From contig JAHCAI010000002.1 in assembly GCA_019634975.1 (NCBI GenBank), positions 310,001-374,000 on the forward strand: a stretch of DNA of 64,000 bases. The letters run 5' to 3'. This stretch comes from Burkholderiales bacterium. GTDB taxonomy: Bacteria; Pseudomonadota; Gammaproteobacteria; Burkholderiales; SG8-41. Of this stretch, positions 54,917 through 64,000 are shown piece by piece. The position numbers were made by a program, and so were the translations under genes. The notes beneath the pieces are model-generated. The model did not search any database, was not told the origin of the DNA, and was given only the letters and a program-made list of their open reading frames with translations. The first letter of the stretch is position 1; each line of letters starts with the position of its first letter.

Positions 54917-55441
54917 ATGGCAAAAATGCAAGCAGGCAAAATGCAGACCGGCGAGGAGCGTGGCGACGGATTGCGCGAGAAGATGGTCGCGATCAACCGG
55001 GTCACCAAGGTGGTGAAGGGTGGCCGGGTGCTGGGCTTCGCCGCGTTGACCGTGGTCGGCGATGGTGACGGCGGCATCGGCATGGGCAAGGGCAAGGCGC
55101 GCGAAGTGCCGGTTGCCGTCCAGAAGGCGATGGAAGAAGCCCGCCGCAAGATGGTCAAGGTGCAACTGAAGGACGGAACGCTGCAGCATGCCGTCATGGG
55201 CCGTCATGGCGCATCAAAAGTATACATGCAGCCTGCTTCCGAAGGCACGGGCATCATTGCTGGCGGCCCGGTGCGCGCCGTGCTCGAGGTCATGGGCGTT
55301 GCCAACATCCTGGCGAAGTGCATCGGCTCGACGAACCCGTACAACATCGTACGGGCGACGATCAACGGACTGACTGAAATGAACACACCTGCCGAAATCG
55401 CGGCCAAACGCGGGAAGTCGGTGGAAGAACTGCTGGGTTAA
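54917..55441 (+). CDS. rpsE: 30S ribosomal protein S5
   Basis: A 174-residue protein with the double-stranded RNA-binding fold. The loop [19 protein letters not shown] is wild type in appearance at the spectinomycin site. Its first 13 residues ([13 protein letters not shown]) are a slight extension over E. coli S5. Confidence 0.96.
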   Translation: MAKMQAGKMQTGEERGDGLREKMVAINRVTKVVKGGRVLGFAALTVVGDGDGGIGMGKGKAREVPVAVQKAMEEARRKMVKVQLKDGTLQHAVMGRHGASKVYMQPASEGTGIIAGGPVRAVLEVMGVANILAKCIGSTNPYNIVRATINGLTEMNTPAEIAAKRGKSVEELLG

Positions 55442-55443
55442 CC

Positions 55444-55647
55444 ATGGCCAAGACACAAGGTAATTCCGGGGGAAAGACCCTCAAGGTCACGCTGGTCCGC
55501 AGCCTGATTGGCACCCGACCCGAGCATCGGGCATCGGTGCGCGGGCTGGGCCTGCGCCGTCTCAATCAATCGGTCGAGCTCGTTGATACGCCTGCCGTGC
55601 GTGGCATGGTCAACAAGGTGGCCTATCTCGTTCGTTGCGAGGGATAA
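55444..55647 (+). CDS. rpmD: 50S ribosomal protein L30
   Basis: A 67-residue protein; the core [20 protein letters not shown] is normal, and about seven N-terminal residues are added compared with E. coli. Starts two bases after rpsE. Confidence 0.93.
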   Translation: MAKTQGNSGGKTLKVTLVRSLIGTRPEHRASVRGLGLRRLNQSVELVDTPAVRGMVNKVAYLVRCEG

Positions 55648-56103
55648 ATGAAGCTTAACAAGATCAAGCCTGCAGCCGGCTCGAAGCACAGCAAGAAGCG
55701 CGTCGGCCGCGGCATCGGTTGCGGGCTCGGAAAGACCGCCGGACGGGGCCACAAGGGCCAGAAAGCGCGCGCCGGCGGGTTCCACAAGGTTGGCTTTGAG
55801 GGCGGCCAGATGCCCCTGCATCGCCGTTTGCCCAAGCGCGGATTCCAGTCGCTCTCGGCAGGCGATACCGCGGAAGTCCGGCTTGATACCCTGCAGAAGA
55901 TCGCGGCAGATACCATCGATCTCGAGGTCCTGAAGAAGGCCGGTGCGGTTCCGCGGCTGGCGTCCAAGGCCAAGGTGATCCTCGCCGGTGAAATCCAGCG
56001 CAAGGTGGCCCTCAAGGGCCTGCTCGCCACCAAGGGTGCGCGCGCGGCAATCGAAAAGGCGGGAGGCAGCGTCGAGCAGCCCGCAGAAAAGGCCGGGAGC
56101 TAA
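55648..56103 (+). CDS. rplO: 50S ribosomal protein L15
   Basis: A 151-residue late-assembly protein, with the glycine-rich [20 protein letters not shown] region. It begins immediately after the rpmD stop. The last 10 residues are Glu/Ala-rich. Confidence 0.96.
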   Translation: MKLNKIKPAAGSKHSKKRVGRGIGCGLGKTAGRGHKGQKARAGGFHKVGFEGGQMPLHRRLPKRGFQSLSAGDTAEVRLDTLQKIAADTIDLEVLKKAGAVPRLASKAKVILAGEIQRKVALKGLLATKGARAAIEKAGGSVEQPAEKAGS

Positions 56104-56106
56104 GTT

Positions 56107-57426
56107 TTGGCCGTAGGTTCCGCACTGTCGGGAGCGGGAAAATTCGGTGACCTGAAGCGTCGCCTGCTTTTCCTTGTCGGAGCGCTGATCGTGTTCCGCA
56201 TCGGGTCGTACATCCCCGTGCCGGGCATCGACCAGGCGCAGCTCGCTGAGCTGTTCCGCTCTCAGCGTGGCGGCATTCTCGACATGTTCAACATGTTCTC
56301 GGGTGGCGCCCTGTCGCGCTTCTCCATTTTCACGCTGGGCATCATGCCCTACATCTCGGCGTCGATCATCATGCAGCTGATGACAGTGGTGTCGCCGACC
56401 CTGGAAGCGCTGAAAAAGGAGGGTGAGGCCGGCCGGCGCAAGATCACCCAGTACACCCGCTATGGCACGGCCGCCCTGGCGATCGTGCAGGGTCTCGCGA
56501 TTGCGATCGCCTTCGAGCAGCAAAAAGTTGCGGTTGACCCGGGTCTGATGTTCCGCATGACCGCAATGATCACGCTGGTCAGCGGAACCATGTTCCTGAT
56601 GTGGCTGGGCGAACAGATCACCGAGCGCGGCATCGGCAACGGCATCTCGCTGATCATTTTCGCCGGCATCGCGTCCGGTTTTCCGCAGGCAGTGGGTGGC
56701 ACGCTCGAACTGGCGCGCACCGGCGCGTTCTCGATCCCGTTCGTGCTGTTCATTTTCGTGCTCGTCGTTGCGGTCACAGCCTTTGTCTGCTTTGTCGAGA
56801 AGGGGCAGCGCAAGATCCTCGTCAACTACGCCAAGCGCCAGGTTGGCCGCAAGGTCTACGGCGGACAGTCTTCGCACTTGCCTCTCAAGTTGAACATGTC
56901 GGGCGTGATCCCCCCGATCTTTGCCTCGAGCATCATCCTCTTTCCGGGCACGATAGCCGGCTGGCTGGGTGAGAACGAGGGCATGGTCTGGCTCAAGAAT
57001 GTCGCCGCAGTCCTGCACCCCGGGCAGCCCGTCTATACCCTGTTCTACGCGGCCGCGATCATCTTCTTCTGCTTTTTCTATACGGCACTGGTGTTCAATC
57101 CGAAGGAAACCGCGGAGAACCTGAAGAAGAGCGGGGCCTTTGTGCCGGGCATACGTCCGGGAGAGCAGACCGCGCGCTATGTCGAGAAGGTGACCATGCG
57201 CCTGACGCTCGCCGGCGCACTTTACGTGACCCTGGTCTGCCTGGTGCCGGAACTGCTGATTGTCTGGAAGAACGTTCCGTTCTACTTCGGCGGAACCTCG
57301 CTGCTGATCATTGTCGTGGTAACCCTGGATTTCATGGCGCAAGTGCAGGCTTACATCATGTCGCATCAGTATGAAAGTCTGCTGAAGAAGGCAAACTTCA
57401 AGGGCGGTGTGTTCCCGACGCGGTAA
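56107..57426 (+). CDS. secY: Preprotein translocase subunit SecY
   Basis: A 439-residue channel subunit with ten membrane segments. Landmarks are [13 protein letters not shown] near residue 35, the plug region [15 protein letters not shown] near 57, and the cytosolic [17 protein letters not shown] loop. The start is TTG 56107, three bases after rplO. SecE is encoded at 30155. Confidence 0.97.
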   Translation: MAVGSALSGAGKFGDLKRRLLFLVGALIVFRIGSYIPVPGIDQAQLAELFRSQRGGILDMFNMFSGGALSRFSIFTLGIMPYISASIIMQLMTVVSPTLEALKKEGEAGRRKITQYTRYGTAALAIVQGLAIAIAFEQQKVAVDPGLMFRMTAMITLVSGTMFLMWLGEQITERGIGNGISLIIFAGIASGFPQAVGGTLELARTGAFSIPFVLFIFVLVVAVTAFVCFVEKGQRKILVNYAKRQVGRKVYGGQSSHLPLKLNMSGVIPPIFASSIILFPGTIAGWLGENEGMVWLKNVAAVLHPGQPVYTLFYAAAIIFFCFFYTALVFNPKETAENLKKSGAFVPGIRPGEQTARYVEKVTMRLTLAGALYVTLVCLVPELLIVWKNVPFYFGGTSLLIIVVVTLDFMAQVQAYIMSHQYESLLKKANFKGGVFPTR

Positions 57427-57645
57427 ATGGCGAAAGAAGACACGATACAGATGCAGGGGGAAATTGTTGAGACCCTGCCGAACGCGACATTCAGGGTAAA
57501 ACTGGAAAATGGCCACATGGTGCTCGGCCATATCTCCGGAAAAATGCGCATGCACTACATCCGCATTCTTCCGGGCGACAAGGTTACGGTCGAATTGACT
57601 CCTTATGACCTGACCAAGGGCAGGATTGTATTCCGGGCGAAGTAG
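57427..57645 (+). CDS. infA: Translation initiation factor IF-1
   Basis: A 72-residue OB-fold factor binding the 30S A site, with [20 protein letters not shown] and the typical ending [13 protein letters not shown]. The ATG follows the secY stop directly. Confidence 0.97.
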   Translation: MAKEDTIQMQGEIVETLPNATFRVKLENGHMVLGHISGKMRMHYIRILPGDKVTVELTPYDLTKGRIVFRAK

Positions 57646-57668
57646 GCCGCAAGAGAAAGAGGTGTGAC

Positions 57669-57782
57669 ATGAAAGTACAGGCATCGGTAAAGCGCATGTG
57701 CCGCAACTGCAAGGTTGTGAAGCGCAATGGCGTGGTTCGCGTGATCTGCAAGGATCCGCGCCACAAGCAGCGCCAGGGTTGA
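57669..57782 (+). CDS. rpmJ: 50S ribosomal protein L36
   Basis: A 37-residue zinc ribbon protein ([19 protein letters not shown] at the start). Probable zinc ligands are C11, C14, C27 and H32. It is the zinc-containing form. GAAAGAGGTG precedes the ATG. Confidence 0.95.
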   Translation: MKVQASVKRMCRNCKVVKRNGVVRVICKDPRHKQRQG

Positions 57783-57789
57783 CCGTTCG

Positions 57790-57818
57790 TTGAACATGAA
57801 CGTGTCAGAAGTTATAAT
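57790..57818 (+). promoter_or_regulatory. Putative promoter of the alpha operon
   Basis: TTGAAC (57790-57795), a 17-base spacer, and a perfect TATAAT (57813-57818), in the 64-base gap between rpmJ and rpsM. It would start transcription about 20 bases before rpsM. Confidence 0.7.
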
Positions 57819-57846
57819 TTCGAGTTTTTCATCGGTGGGGTGACAG

Positions 57847-58221
57847 ATGGCCCGCATAGGTGGCGTCAACATAGCAAACCATCAGCACGCTGAAGTCGCG
57901 CTGACGGCAATTTACGGCATTGGCCGCAGCCGCGCGCGCGCGATCTGCGCTGCAGCAGGCATCAACACCGCGACCAAAATCAAGGATCTGTCCGACTCGG
58001 ACATGGACAAGCTGCGGGAGCAGGTTGCCAAGTTCACGACGGAAGGCGATCTGCGTCGTGAAATTTCCATGAACATCAAGCGGCTGATGGATCTTGGCAC
58101 CTGGCGCGGCAAGCGCCACCGCGCCGGGTTGCCGATGCGTGGCCAGCGTACGCGCACCAACGCGCGCACACGCAAGGGGCCCCGCAAGGCGGCGATCAAG
58201 ATCCAGCGGCCCGCCGCGTAA
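57847..58221 (+). CDS. rpsM: 30S ribosomal protein S13
   Basis: A 124-residue protein of the 30S head contacting the 50S subunit. It has [18 protein letters not shown] and the basic [17 protein letters not shown] tail. First gene of the alpha operon. Confidence 0.97.
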   Translation: MARIGGVNIANHQHAEVALTAIYGIGRSRARAICAAAGINTATKIKDLSDSDMDKLREQVAKFTTEGDLRREISMNIKRLMDLGTWRGKRHRAGLPMRGQRTRTNARTRKGPRKAAIKIQRPAA

Positions 58222-58237
58222 TCGAGAGTGATCATAT

Positions 58238-58627
58238 ATGGCTAAGGCAAGCACCAGGGTTCGCAAGAAGGTCAAGAAGAACGTGGCGGAGGGCGTCGCG
58301 CACGTGCACGCATCGTTCAACAACACCATCGTCACCATCACCGACCGTCAGGGGAATGCGCTGGCGTGGGCGACTTCGGGCAGCAACGGCTTCAAGGGTT
58401 CGCGCAAATCGACGCCTTTCGCGGCGCAGATCGCAGCCGAGAAGGCCGGCCGCCTTGCCCAGGAGTGCGGCGTCAAGAACCTCGAGGTTCTGATCAAGGG
58501 GCCGGGCCCGGGACGCGAGTCCGCGGTGCGCGCCCTGAATGCCGTAGGTTTCAAGATCACCAGCATCTCCGACGTGACGCCCGTGCCGCACAACGGCTGC
58601 CGTCCGCCGAAGAAGCGCAGAATTTAA
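58238..58627 (+). CDS. rpsK: 30S ribosomal protein S11
   Basis: A 129-residue platform protein with [17 protein letters not shown] and the ending [13 protein letters not shown]. Length equals the common form. Confidence 0.97.
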   Translation: MAKASTRVRKKVKKNVAEGVAHVHASFNNTIVTITDRQGNALAWATSGSNGFKGSRKSTPFAAQIAAEKAGRLAQECGVKNLEVLIKGPGPGRESAVRALNAVGFKITSISDVTPVPHNGCRPPKKRRI

Positions 58628-58639
58628 GGAGATCCCACA

Positions 58640-59266
58640 GTGGCCAGGAATCTCGATGCAAAGTGCCGGCAGTGCCGGCGCGAGGGCGAAAAACTCTTCC
58701 TCAAGGGGGAGAAATGCTTTACTGACAAGTGCGCGATCGAGCGTCGCAATTATCCGCCGGGCCAGCACGGCCAGAAGAACACGCGCCTTTCGGGGTATGG
58801 CGTGCAGCTCCGGGAAAAGCAGAAAGTGCGCCGCATTTACGGCATCCTGGAGGGGCAGTTCCGTCGCACCTACAAGGACGCCGCGAGCAGCAAGGGGGTG
58901 ACCGGCGAGGCATTGCTGCAGAACCTCGAGAGCCGGCTTGACAGCGTGGCCTACCGCATGGGTTTTGGCTCCTCGCGCACGGAAGCCCGCCAGGTGGTTC
59001 GCCACAACGGCATCCTTGTCAACGGCAAACGGGTGAACATACCCTCATATCAGTGCCGTCCCGGCGACGTGGTCGAGGTGGCCCAGGGCGCCAAGGCACA
59101 GCTGCGCATCAAGGGCGCGGCCGAGGCGGCCGAATTGCGCGGCTATCCGGAATGGATTGAGGCGGATGCAAAGGCCCTGAAAGGCACTTTCAAGGCGCGT
59201 CCGCAGCGTTCCGAGATGCCCTCAACCATCAACGAGTCGCTCATCGTCGAGCTGTACTCGAAATAA
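58640..59266 (+). CDS. rpsD: 30S ribosomal protein S4
   Basis: A 208-residue primary 16S binder and likely repressor of the alpha operon. The N-terminal [18 protein letters not shown] and following C form a four-cysteine zinc site (C+ type). The S4 domain reads [16 protein letters not shown]. Start is GTG 58640 after an AAGGAGA site. Confidence 0.96.
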   Translation: MARNLDAKCRQCRREGEKLFLKGEKCFTDKCAIERRNYPPGQHGQKNTRLSGYGVQLREKQKVRRIYGILEGQFRRTYKDAASSKGVTGEALLQNLESRLDSVAYRMGFGSSRTEARQVVRHNGILVNGKRVNIPSYQCRPGDVVEVAQGAKAQLRIKGAAEAAELRGYPEWIEADAKALKGTFKARPQRSEMPSTINESLIVELYSK

Positions 59267-59287
59267 TCCGCGAGAGGTAGACCAGTC

Positions 59288-60265
59288 ATGTCCAGCAGCG
59301 CTTTTCTCAAGCCTCGGATCATCGATGTGCAGGCGGTTTCCCCGTTTCACGCCAAGGTCACGATGGAGCCTTTCGAGCGCGGCTACGGCCACACGCTCGG
59401 CAATGCCCTGCGCCGCACGCTGCTGTCTTCGATGCCCGGCTTCGCCGCGACCGAAGTCAAGATTGCGGGTGTTCTGCACGAGTACTCCACGATCGACGGC
59501 GTCCAGGAGGACGTGGTCGACATCCTGCTCAACCTGAAGGGCATCGTGTTCCGGCTGCACAACCGCGACGAGGCGATCCTCACCCTGAAGAAGGCGGGCG
59601 AAGGCGTGGTAACCGCGGCTGATATCGAGCCGATGCACGACGTCGAGATCGTCAACCCGGACCACGTCATTGCCCACCTGACTGCGGGCGGCAAACTCGA
59701 CGCCCAGATCAAGGTCGAGAAGGGGCGCGGATATGTCGCAGCCGTCACCCGGCGCGGTGCGGAAGACACCCGCAGCGTCGGCGGCCTGATGCTGGATGCC
59801 TCGTACAGCCCTGTGCGCCGCGTCAGCTACGCGGTGGAATCGGCGCGGGTCGAACAACGCACCGACCTCGACAAGCTGGTGATCGACATCGAGACCAACG
59901 GTGCCATCGACCCGGAAGAAGCCGTTCGCTACGCCGCCCGCGTGCTCGTCGAGCAGCTGTCCGTGTTTGCCGACCTGAAAGGCACTCCGGCGCTGATCGA
60001 AGAGAAGAAAGCCACCCAGATCGACCCGGTGCTGCTGCGTCCGGTCGACGACCTGGAGCTGACCGTCCGCTCGGCCAACTGCCTGAAGGCGGAGAACATC
60101 TATTACATCGGCGACCTGATCCAGCGCACCGAAACGGAGCTGCTGAAGACCCCGAACCTCGGCCGCAAATCGCTGAACGAGATCAAGGAAGTGCTGGCAT
60201 CCCGCGGTCTCACGCTGGGGATGAAGCTGGAAAACTGGCCGCCTGCCGGCCTCGAAAAGGTTTAA
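59288..60265 (+). CDS. rpoA: RNA polymerase subunit alpha
   Basis: A 325-residue subunit. The N-terminal dimerisation domain (about 1-230) has [20 protein letters not shown]; the C-terminal domain (about 250-315) has the DNA-contact region [18 protein letters not shown] and [13 protein letters not shown]. Located between rpsD and rplQ, as expected. Confidence 0.98.
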   Translation: MSSSAFLKPRIIDVQAVSPFHAKVTMEPFERGYGHTLGNALRRTLLSSMPGFAATEVKIAGVLHEYSTIDGVQEDVVDILLNLKGIVFRLHNRDEAILTLKKAGEGVVTAADIEPMHDVEIVNPDHVIAHLTAGGKLDAQIKVEKGRGYVAAVTRRGAEDTRSVGGLMLDASYSPVRRVSYAVESARVEQRTDLDKLVIDIETNGAIDPEEAVRYAARVLVEQLSVFADLKGTPALIEEKKATQIDPVLLRPVDDLELTVRSANCLKAENIYYIGDLIQRTETELLKTPNLGRKSLNEIKEVLASRGLTLGMKLENWPPAGLEKV

Positions 60266-60274
60266 GAGGGCATC

Positions 60275-60670
60275 ATGCGTCATCGTCACGGTTTAAGGAA
60301 ACTCAATCGCACCAGCAGCCATCGCCTGGCGATGCTGCGCAACATGGCCAATTCGCTGCTGCGCCATGAGGCGATCAAAACCACGCTGCCCAAGGCCAAG
60401 GAGCTGCGGCGTGTCGTCGAACCGATCATCACGCTCGGCAAGAAGCCGACGCTGGCGAACCGCCGGCTCGCCTTCGACCGCCTGCGTGATCGCGAGAACG
60501 TGGTCAAGCTGTTCGAGCTGCTCGGCCCGCGTTACGCCAAGCGCAACGGCGGCTACCTGCGCATCCTCAAGTTCGGTTTCCGCAAGGGCGACAATGCGCC
60601 GATGGCCTATGTCGAACTGCTCGACCGGCCGGAGGAAGCAGCGGAGACCAAGGCGGAAACTGCGGCCTGA
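60275..60670 (+). CDS. rplQ: 50S ribosomal protein L17
   Basis: A 131-residue tunnel-exit protein, starting [17 protein letters not shown], with [18 protein letters not shown]. It closes the alpha operon and is followed by a strong terminator. Confidence 0.97.
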   Translation: MRHRHGLRKLNRTSSHRLAMLRNMANSLLRHEAIKTTLPKAKELRRVVEPIITLGKKPTLANRRLAFDRLRDRENVVKLFELLGPRYAKRNGGYLRILKFGFRKGDNAPMAYVELLDRPEEAAETKAETAA

Positions 60671-60691
60671 GCTGCGTGGAACTGAACAGAA

Positions 60692-60716
60692 AGCCGGGCG
60701 TTGCCCGGCTTTTTTT
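60692..60716 (+). terminator. Intrinsic terminator after rplQ
   Basis: An 8-bp GC-rich stem AGCCGGGC/GCCCGGCT with a GTT loop (60692-60710), followed by further T residues to 60716. It ends the whole translation-gene block. Confidence 0.92.
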
Positions 60717-60746
60717 ATTTCAGCAGCGCATAAAAAGTGCTTAAAA

Positions 60747-60768
60747 AACAAATACTTATAAAGTATCC
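60747..60768 (-). repeat. AT-rich AAGTATTTG element, copy 5 (inverted)
   Basis: CAAATACTT (60749-60757) and flanking ATAAAGTAT are the reverse complement of the element seen at 7744, 24324 and 33136. It lies between the rplQ terminator and the kinase stop codon. Confidence 0.65.
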
Positions 60769-60770
60769 AC

Positions 60771-62051
60771 TCAGGCGATCAGGATGGCGCGGTAGTCATT
60801 GACGTTGGTGCGCGTGGGACCCGTCACGATCAGGTCGCCGGTGCCCTCGAAGAAACGGTAGGCATCATTGCAGTCGAGCAGGGCCGCGGCGTCGAGCCGC
60901 TGGTTGTGCGCGCGCTGCAGCGTTGCGGGATCCAGGATTGCACCCGCATTGTCCTCGGATCCGTCGATGCCGTCGGTATCGCAGGCCAGTGCGTAAATGC
61001 CCGGCGCACCGTCGAGATCGAGTGCCAGTGACAAGAGGAATTCCGCGCAGCGCCCGCCGCGGCCTTCCCCACGCACGGTGACCGTGCATTCACCGCCTGA
61101 AACCAGCGCCACCGGCGGTTGCCATGGATTTCCGTGCCGGCGAACCTGCCGCGCCAGCGCGGCATAGACCTTGGCCACCTCCCGCGCCTCCCCGGTCACC
61201 GAATCGCCGAGTATCACCGGCTGCACGCCCTGGCTGCGGAAAAAAAACGCCGCGGCTTCCAGGGATTGCTGTGCCGTGGCGATTACGCGGTTTTCCGTTT
61301 TCGAAAACAGGCGGTCACCCGGCTTCGGCGTCTCCGCGATCTCGCCGCGCGCACCGCGGGCCAGGTGTCCGGCGACCGCCGCGGGGGCCTCGACCGCGTA
61401 ACGCTCGAGTATGCCGATCGCATCGCGATAGGTCGTCGGGTCCGGAGCGCAGGGGCCGGAGGCGATATGCGTCGGATCGTCGCCGGTGACGTCGGAGATG
61501 ACCAGTGCATGCACGGGGGCGCGCGATGCTGCCGCCAGTCGCCCGCCCTGGATCGCCGACAGATGCTTGCGGACGGTGTTCATCGACTGGATCGGTGCGC
61601 CGGAGCGCAGCAACTGCTGGGTGACCTGCCTGAGATCGGCTATCGTGATGCCTTCTGCCGGCAGTGACAACAGGCTGGAGCCGCCGCCGGAGACCAGTAC
61701 CAGCAGCAGATCCTGCGCGGTCAGCGCCTTCACCTTGCGCAGGATTTCGGAAGCGGCCTGCTCGCCGGCGGCGTCCGGTACCGGATGCCCGGCCTCGAGC
61801 ACGGCAATGCGGTTGGTCAGCAGTCCATGGCGGTAACGCGTGATCACCAGCCCTTCGAGCGGCGCCGTTGCGGGCCAGTTCTGCTCGACGGCGAGCGCCA
61901 TCGCAGCCGCCGCCTTGCCGGCGCCGACGACCAGCGTGCGGCCCGCGGGCGGTGCCGGCAGATGCGCCGGCACGATGCGCAGCGGATCGGCGGCCGCCAG
62001 CGCCGCGGCGAAGCTGTCCTGCAGCAGGGTGCGGGCCTGTGCCGGGGTCAT
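60771..62051 (-). CDS. Glycerate 2-kinase (GckA/TtuD, MOFRL family)
   Basis: A 426-residue class II glycerate kinase that converts D-glycerate to 2-phosphoglycerate. It has [10 protein letters not shown] near residue 43, the [12 protein letters not shown] motif near 120, the [14 protein letters not shown] segment, and the C-terminal MOFRL domain with [20 protein letters not shown]. It would feed glycerate, from hydroxypyruvate or tartronate semialdehyde reduction, into glycolysis. The beta-hydroxyacid dehydrogenase at 2711 could supply its substrate, but the genes are far apart. The ATG overlaps the uvrA stop by four bases. Confidence 0.9.
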   Translation of the reverse strand: MTPAQARTLLQDSFAAALAAADPLRIVPAHLPAPPAGRTLVVGAGKAAAAMALAVEQNWPATAPLEGLVITRYRHGLLTNRIAVLEAGHPVPDAAGEQAASEILRKVKALTAQDLLLVLVSGGGSSLLSLPAEGITIADLRQVTQQLLRSGAPIQSMNTVRKHLSAIQGGRLAAASRAPVHALVISDVTGDDPTHIASGPCAPDPTTYRDAIGILERYAVEAPAAVAGHLARGARGEIAETPKPGDRLFSKTENRVIATAQQSLEAAAFFFRSQGVQPVILGDSVTGEAREVAKVYAALARQVRRHGNPWQPPVALVSGGECTVTVRGEGRGGRCAEFLLSLALDLDGAPGIYALACDTDGIDGSEDNAGAILDPATLQRAHNQRLDAAALLDCNDAYRFFEGTGDLIVTGPTRTNVNDYRAILIA

Positions 62052-64000
62052 GGCAGGTATGGCTTGAGGTGGGCACCGGTATGGCTGTCGGCGCAGGCCG
62101 CGACCGCCTCCGGCGATCCCTCGGCGATGATGCGGCCGCCGCCATCACCGCCCTCGGGGCCGAGATCGACGACCCAGTCCGCAGTCTTGATGACATCGAG
62201 GTTGTGTTCGATGACGACGATGGTGTTGCCGTGGTCGCGCAACCGGTGCAGCACCCGCAGCAGCAGGTCAATGTCGTGGAAATGCAGGCCGGTCGTGGGT
62301 TCGTCGAGGATGTACAGCGTGCGCCCCGTGTCGCGCTTGGACAGCTCCAGCGCGAGCTTGACGCGTTGCGCCTCGCCGCCGGACAGCGTCGTCGCGCTCT
62401 GGCCGAGCGTGATGTAGCCGAGACCCACATCCATCATCGTCTGCAGCTTGCGCGCAATGGCCGGCACCGCCGAGAAAAACTCGAGGGACTGCTCCACGGT
62501 CATTGCCAGCACCTCGTGCACGGTCCTGCCCTTGTAGCGGATGTCCAGGGTTTCGCGGTTGTAGCGCATGCCGTGACAGACGTCGCAGGACACATAGACG
62601 TCCGGCAGGAAGTGCATTTCGACCTTCAGCACGCCGTCGCCCTGGCAGGACTCGCAGCGCCCGCCCTTGACGTTGAAAGAGAATCGCCCCGCGCCGTAGC
62701 CGCGCGCCCGCGCCTCGGGGACGCCCGCGAACAGCTCGCGGATTGGCGTGAACAGGCCGGTGTAGGTCGCCGGATTGGATCGCGGCGTGCGGCCGATGGG
62801 GCTCTGGTCGACATTGACGACCTTGTCGAAGAACTCGATGCCCTCGATGGCCTCGCAGGGCACCGGCTCGACACTGCTGCCGTGCAGTTCCCTTGCCACC
62901 GACAGATACAGTGTGTCGTTGACCAGGGTCGACTTGCCGGAACCGGATACGCCCGTGACACAGGTCAGCAGGCCCACGGGGATGCTGACATCGACGCCCT
63001 TCAGGTTGTTGCCCGAGGCGCCGCGAATCTTCAGCTGGCGCTGGGGGTTTGAACGATGGCGCAGGGCCGGCACGTCGATGCGCCGCCGCCCGGAAAGATA
63101 CTGGCCGGTGAGCGACTCGGCGCTGGCGCTGATCTCGGCCGGCGCCCCCTGCGCGATCACCCTGCCGCCGTGCTCGCCGGCGCCCAGTCCCATGTCGATG
63201 ACGTGGTCCGCGCTCATGATGGCATCCTGGTCGTGCTCCACTACGATGACCGAGTTGCCAATGTCGCGCAGGCGCCTGAGCATCCCCAGCAGGCGGGTGT
63301 TGTCGCGCTGGTGCAGCCCGATCGAGGGTTCATCGAGCACATACATCACGCCCGTCAGCCCCGATCCGATCTGGCTGGCGAGCCGGATGCGCTGCGCCTC
63401 TCCGCCGGACAGCGTGTCCGCCGAACGATCGAGCGACAGGTAATCGAGGCCGACATCGACGAGGAAACGCAGGCGGCTGCGGATCTCGCCGGCGATCTTC
63501 TCGGCGATGGCCTGCCGGGCTCCGGAAAGCGACAGCTGCTCGAAAAAGCGCAGCGCATTGCCGAGCTGCAGCGCCGACAATGCGTAGATCGGCTGACCCG
63601 AGACCATCACGTGCCGCGCCTCGACGCGCAGCCGGGTGCCACCGCAATCCGGGCATGTCTGGGTGTTCAGGTACTTTGCCAGCTCCTCGCGCACCACCGG
63701 CGAATCGGTTTCCCGGTAGCGCCGCTCTAGGTTCGTGACCACACCCTCGAAGGGATGCTCGCGCACGTAAGACCGGCCGCGCTCCCCGGTATAGGTGAAA
63801 CGGATCGGCGTGCTGCCCGAGCCGTGCAGCACTGCCTCGCGTACCTGCTCCGGCAGCTCGCCGAACGGCGTTTCAATGTCAAAGCCGTAATGCTCGGCCA
63901 GCCCCTGCAGCATCTGGAAATAAAACTGGTTGCGGCGATCCCAGCCCTTGATCGCGCCGGAAGCGAGCGAGAGCTCCGGAAACGCGGCAATGCGCTTCGG
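62048..64000 (-). CDS. uvrA: Excinuclease ABC subunit A, 5' partial
   Basis: The C-terminal 651 residues of UvrA, the damage-sensing ATPase of nucleotide excision repair. The frame runs off the window edge; residues before the internal Met at 63913 ([11 protein letters not shown]) continue the family sequence. Zinc sites CPDCGGTRL and [19 protein letters not shown] with CDVC are present, as are two ABC signatures (LSGGEAQRI and [12 protein letters not shown]) and the second Walker [10 protein letters not shown]. The gene is followed by the kinase gene with overlapping stop and start. Confidence 0.97.
   Translation of the reverse strand, partial: PKRIAAFPELSLASGAIKGWDRRNQFYFQMLQGLAEHYGFDIETPFGELPEQVREAVLHGSGSTPIRFTYTGERGRSYVREHPFEGVVTNLERRYRETDSPVVREELAKYLNTQTCPDCGGTRLRVEARHVMVSGQPIYALSALQLGNALRFFEQLSLSGARQAIAEKIAGEIRSRLRFLVDVGLDYLSLDRSADTLSGGEAQRIRLASQIGSGLTGVMYVLDEPSIGLHQRDNTRLLGMLRRLRDIGNSVIVVEHDQDAIMSADHVIDMGLGAGEHGGRVIAQGAPAEISASAESLTGQYLSGRRRIDVPALRHRSNPQRQLKIRGASGNNLKGVDVSIPVGLLTCVTGVSGSGKSTLVNDTLYLSVARELHGSSVEPVPCEAIEGIEFFDKVVNVDQSPIGRTPRSNPATYTGLFTPIRELFAGVPEARARGYGAGRFSFNVKGGRCESCQGDGVLKVEMHFLPDVYVSCDVCHGMRYNRETLDIRYKGRTVHEVLAMTVEQSLEFFSAVPAIARKLQTMMDVGLGYITLGQSATTLSGGEAQRVKLALELSKRDTGRTLYILDEPTTGLHFHDIDLLLRVLHRLRDHGNTIVVIEHNLDVIKTADWVVDLGPEGGDGGGRIIAEGSPEAVAACADSHTGAHLKPYLP

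Overview
The window is chromosomal DNA of high GC content from a betaproteobacterium, probably of the order Burkholderiales or Rhodocyclales. Three things point there. Two orphan Bug/TctC-type solute receptors are present. The translation genes run without a break in the order tRNA-Tyr, tRNA-Gly, tRNA-Thr, tuf, tRNA-Trp, secE, nusG, rplKAJL, rpoBC, rpsLG, fusA, tuf, then the S10, spc and alpha operons to rplQ. The core proteins also read as betaproteobacterial. No species can be named from the sequence alone.

Positions 1 to about 28055 are an accessory metabolic region. It starts with the end of a LeuD-type aconitase-family small subunit. Next comes a probable operon of a GlcG/HbpS-like protein, a cupin and a D-threonine (3-hydroxyaspartate) aldolase-like PLP enzyme, then a beta-hydroxyacid dehydrogenase, a CREST/ceramidase-like membrane protein and a TAXI-type binding protein. 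A short AT-rich, probably acquired island (about 5343-6840) carries an AAA ATPase with a winged-helix tail and an overlapping 44-codon ORF. After it come an amidohydrolase and a dihydrodipicolinate-synthase-family aldolase, two Bug receptors, three ModA-fold proteins without signal peptides, a glycine-zipper envelope protein and an LVIVD-repeat protein. A sugar-acid cassette follows (IlvD/Edd dehydratase, HpaI-type aldolase, SLC13 transporter), then an Old Yellow Enzyme, a YgiQ radical SAM protein, an enoyl-CoA hydratase, an ADP-forming acyl-CoA synthetase and an SDR. The enzymes suggest use of hydroxy acids, sugar acids and carboxylates.

Positions 28367 to 60716 are the translation and transcription superregion. 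A strong sigma70-type promoter (28367-28395) precedes four tRNA genes and the first tuf copy. That tuf copy is disrupted by many small indels in its middle third, while its ends are almost identical to the intact second copy at 45384-46574. This looks more like a sequence or assembly fault in a repeated gene than slow decay. The block then runs to rplQ and a clear intrinsic terminator at 60692-60716. Internal control sites include an L10 leader, a large hairpin between rplL and rpoB, an intrinsic terminator between rpoC and rpsL, and promoters before rplN and rpsM.

Positions 60771 to 64000 hold, on the minus strand, a MOFRL-type glycerate 2-kinase and the 3' two-thirds of uvrA, which runs off the window.

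The most unusual observations are five intergenic copies of an AT-rich element built on AAGTATTTG, ribosomal protein L5 with a Lys/Ala/Pro-rich N-terminal extension of nearly 50 residues, the AAA ATPase island, a sigma-region-3-like insertion inside an LVIVD protein, and several binding-protein-fold genes without export signals. I see no CRISPR array, no recognisable insertion sequence, no rRNA gene and no complete defence system.
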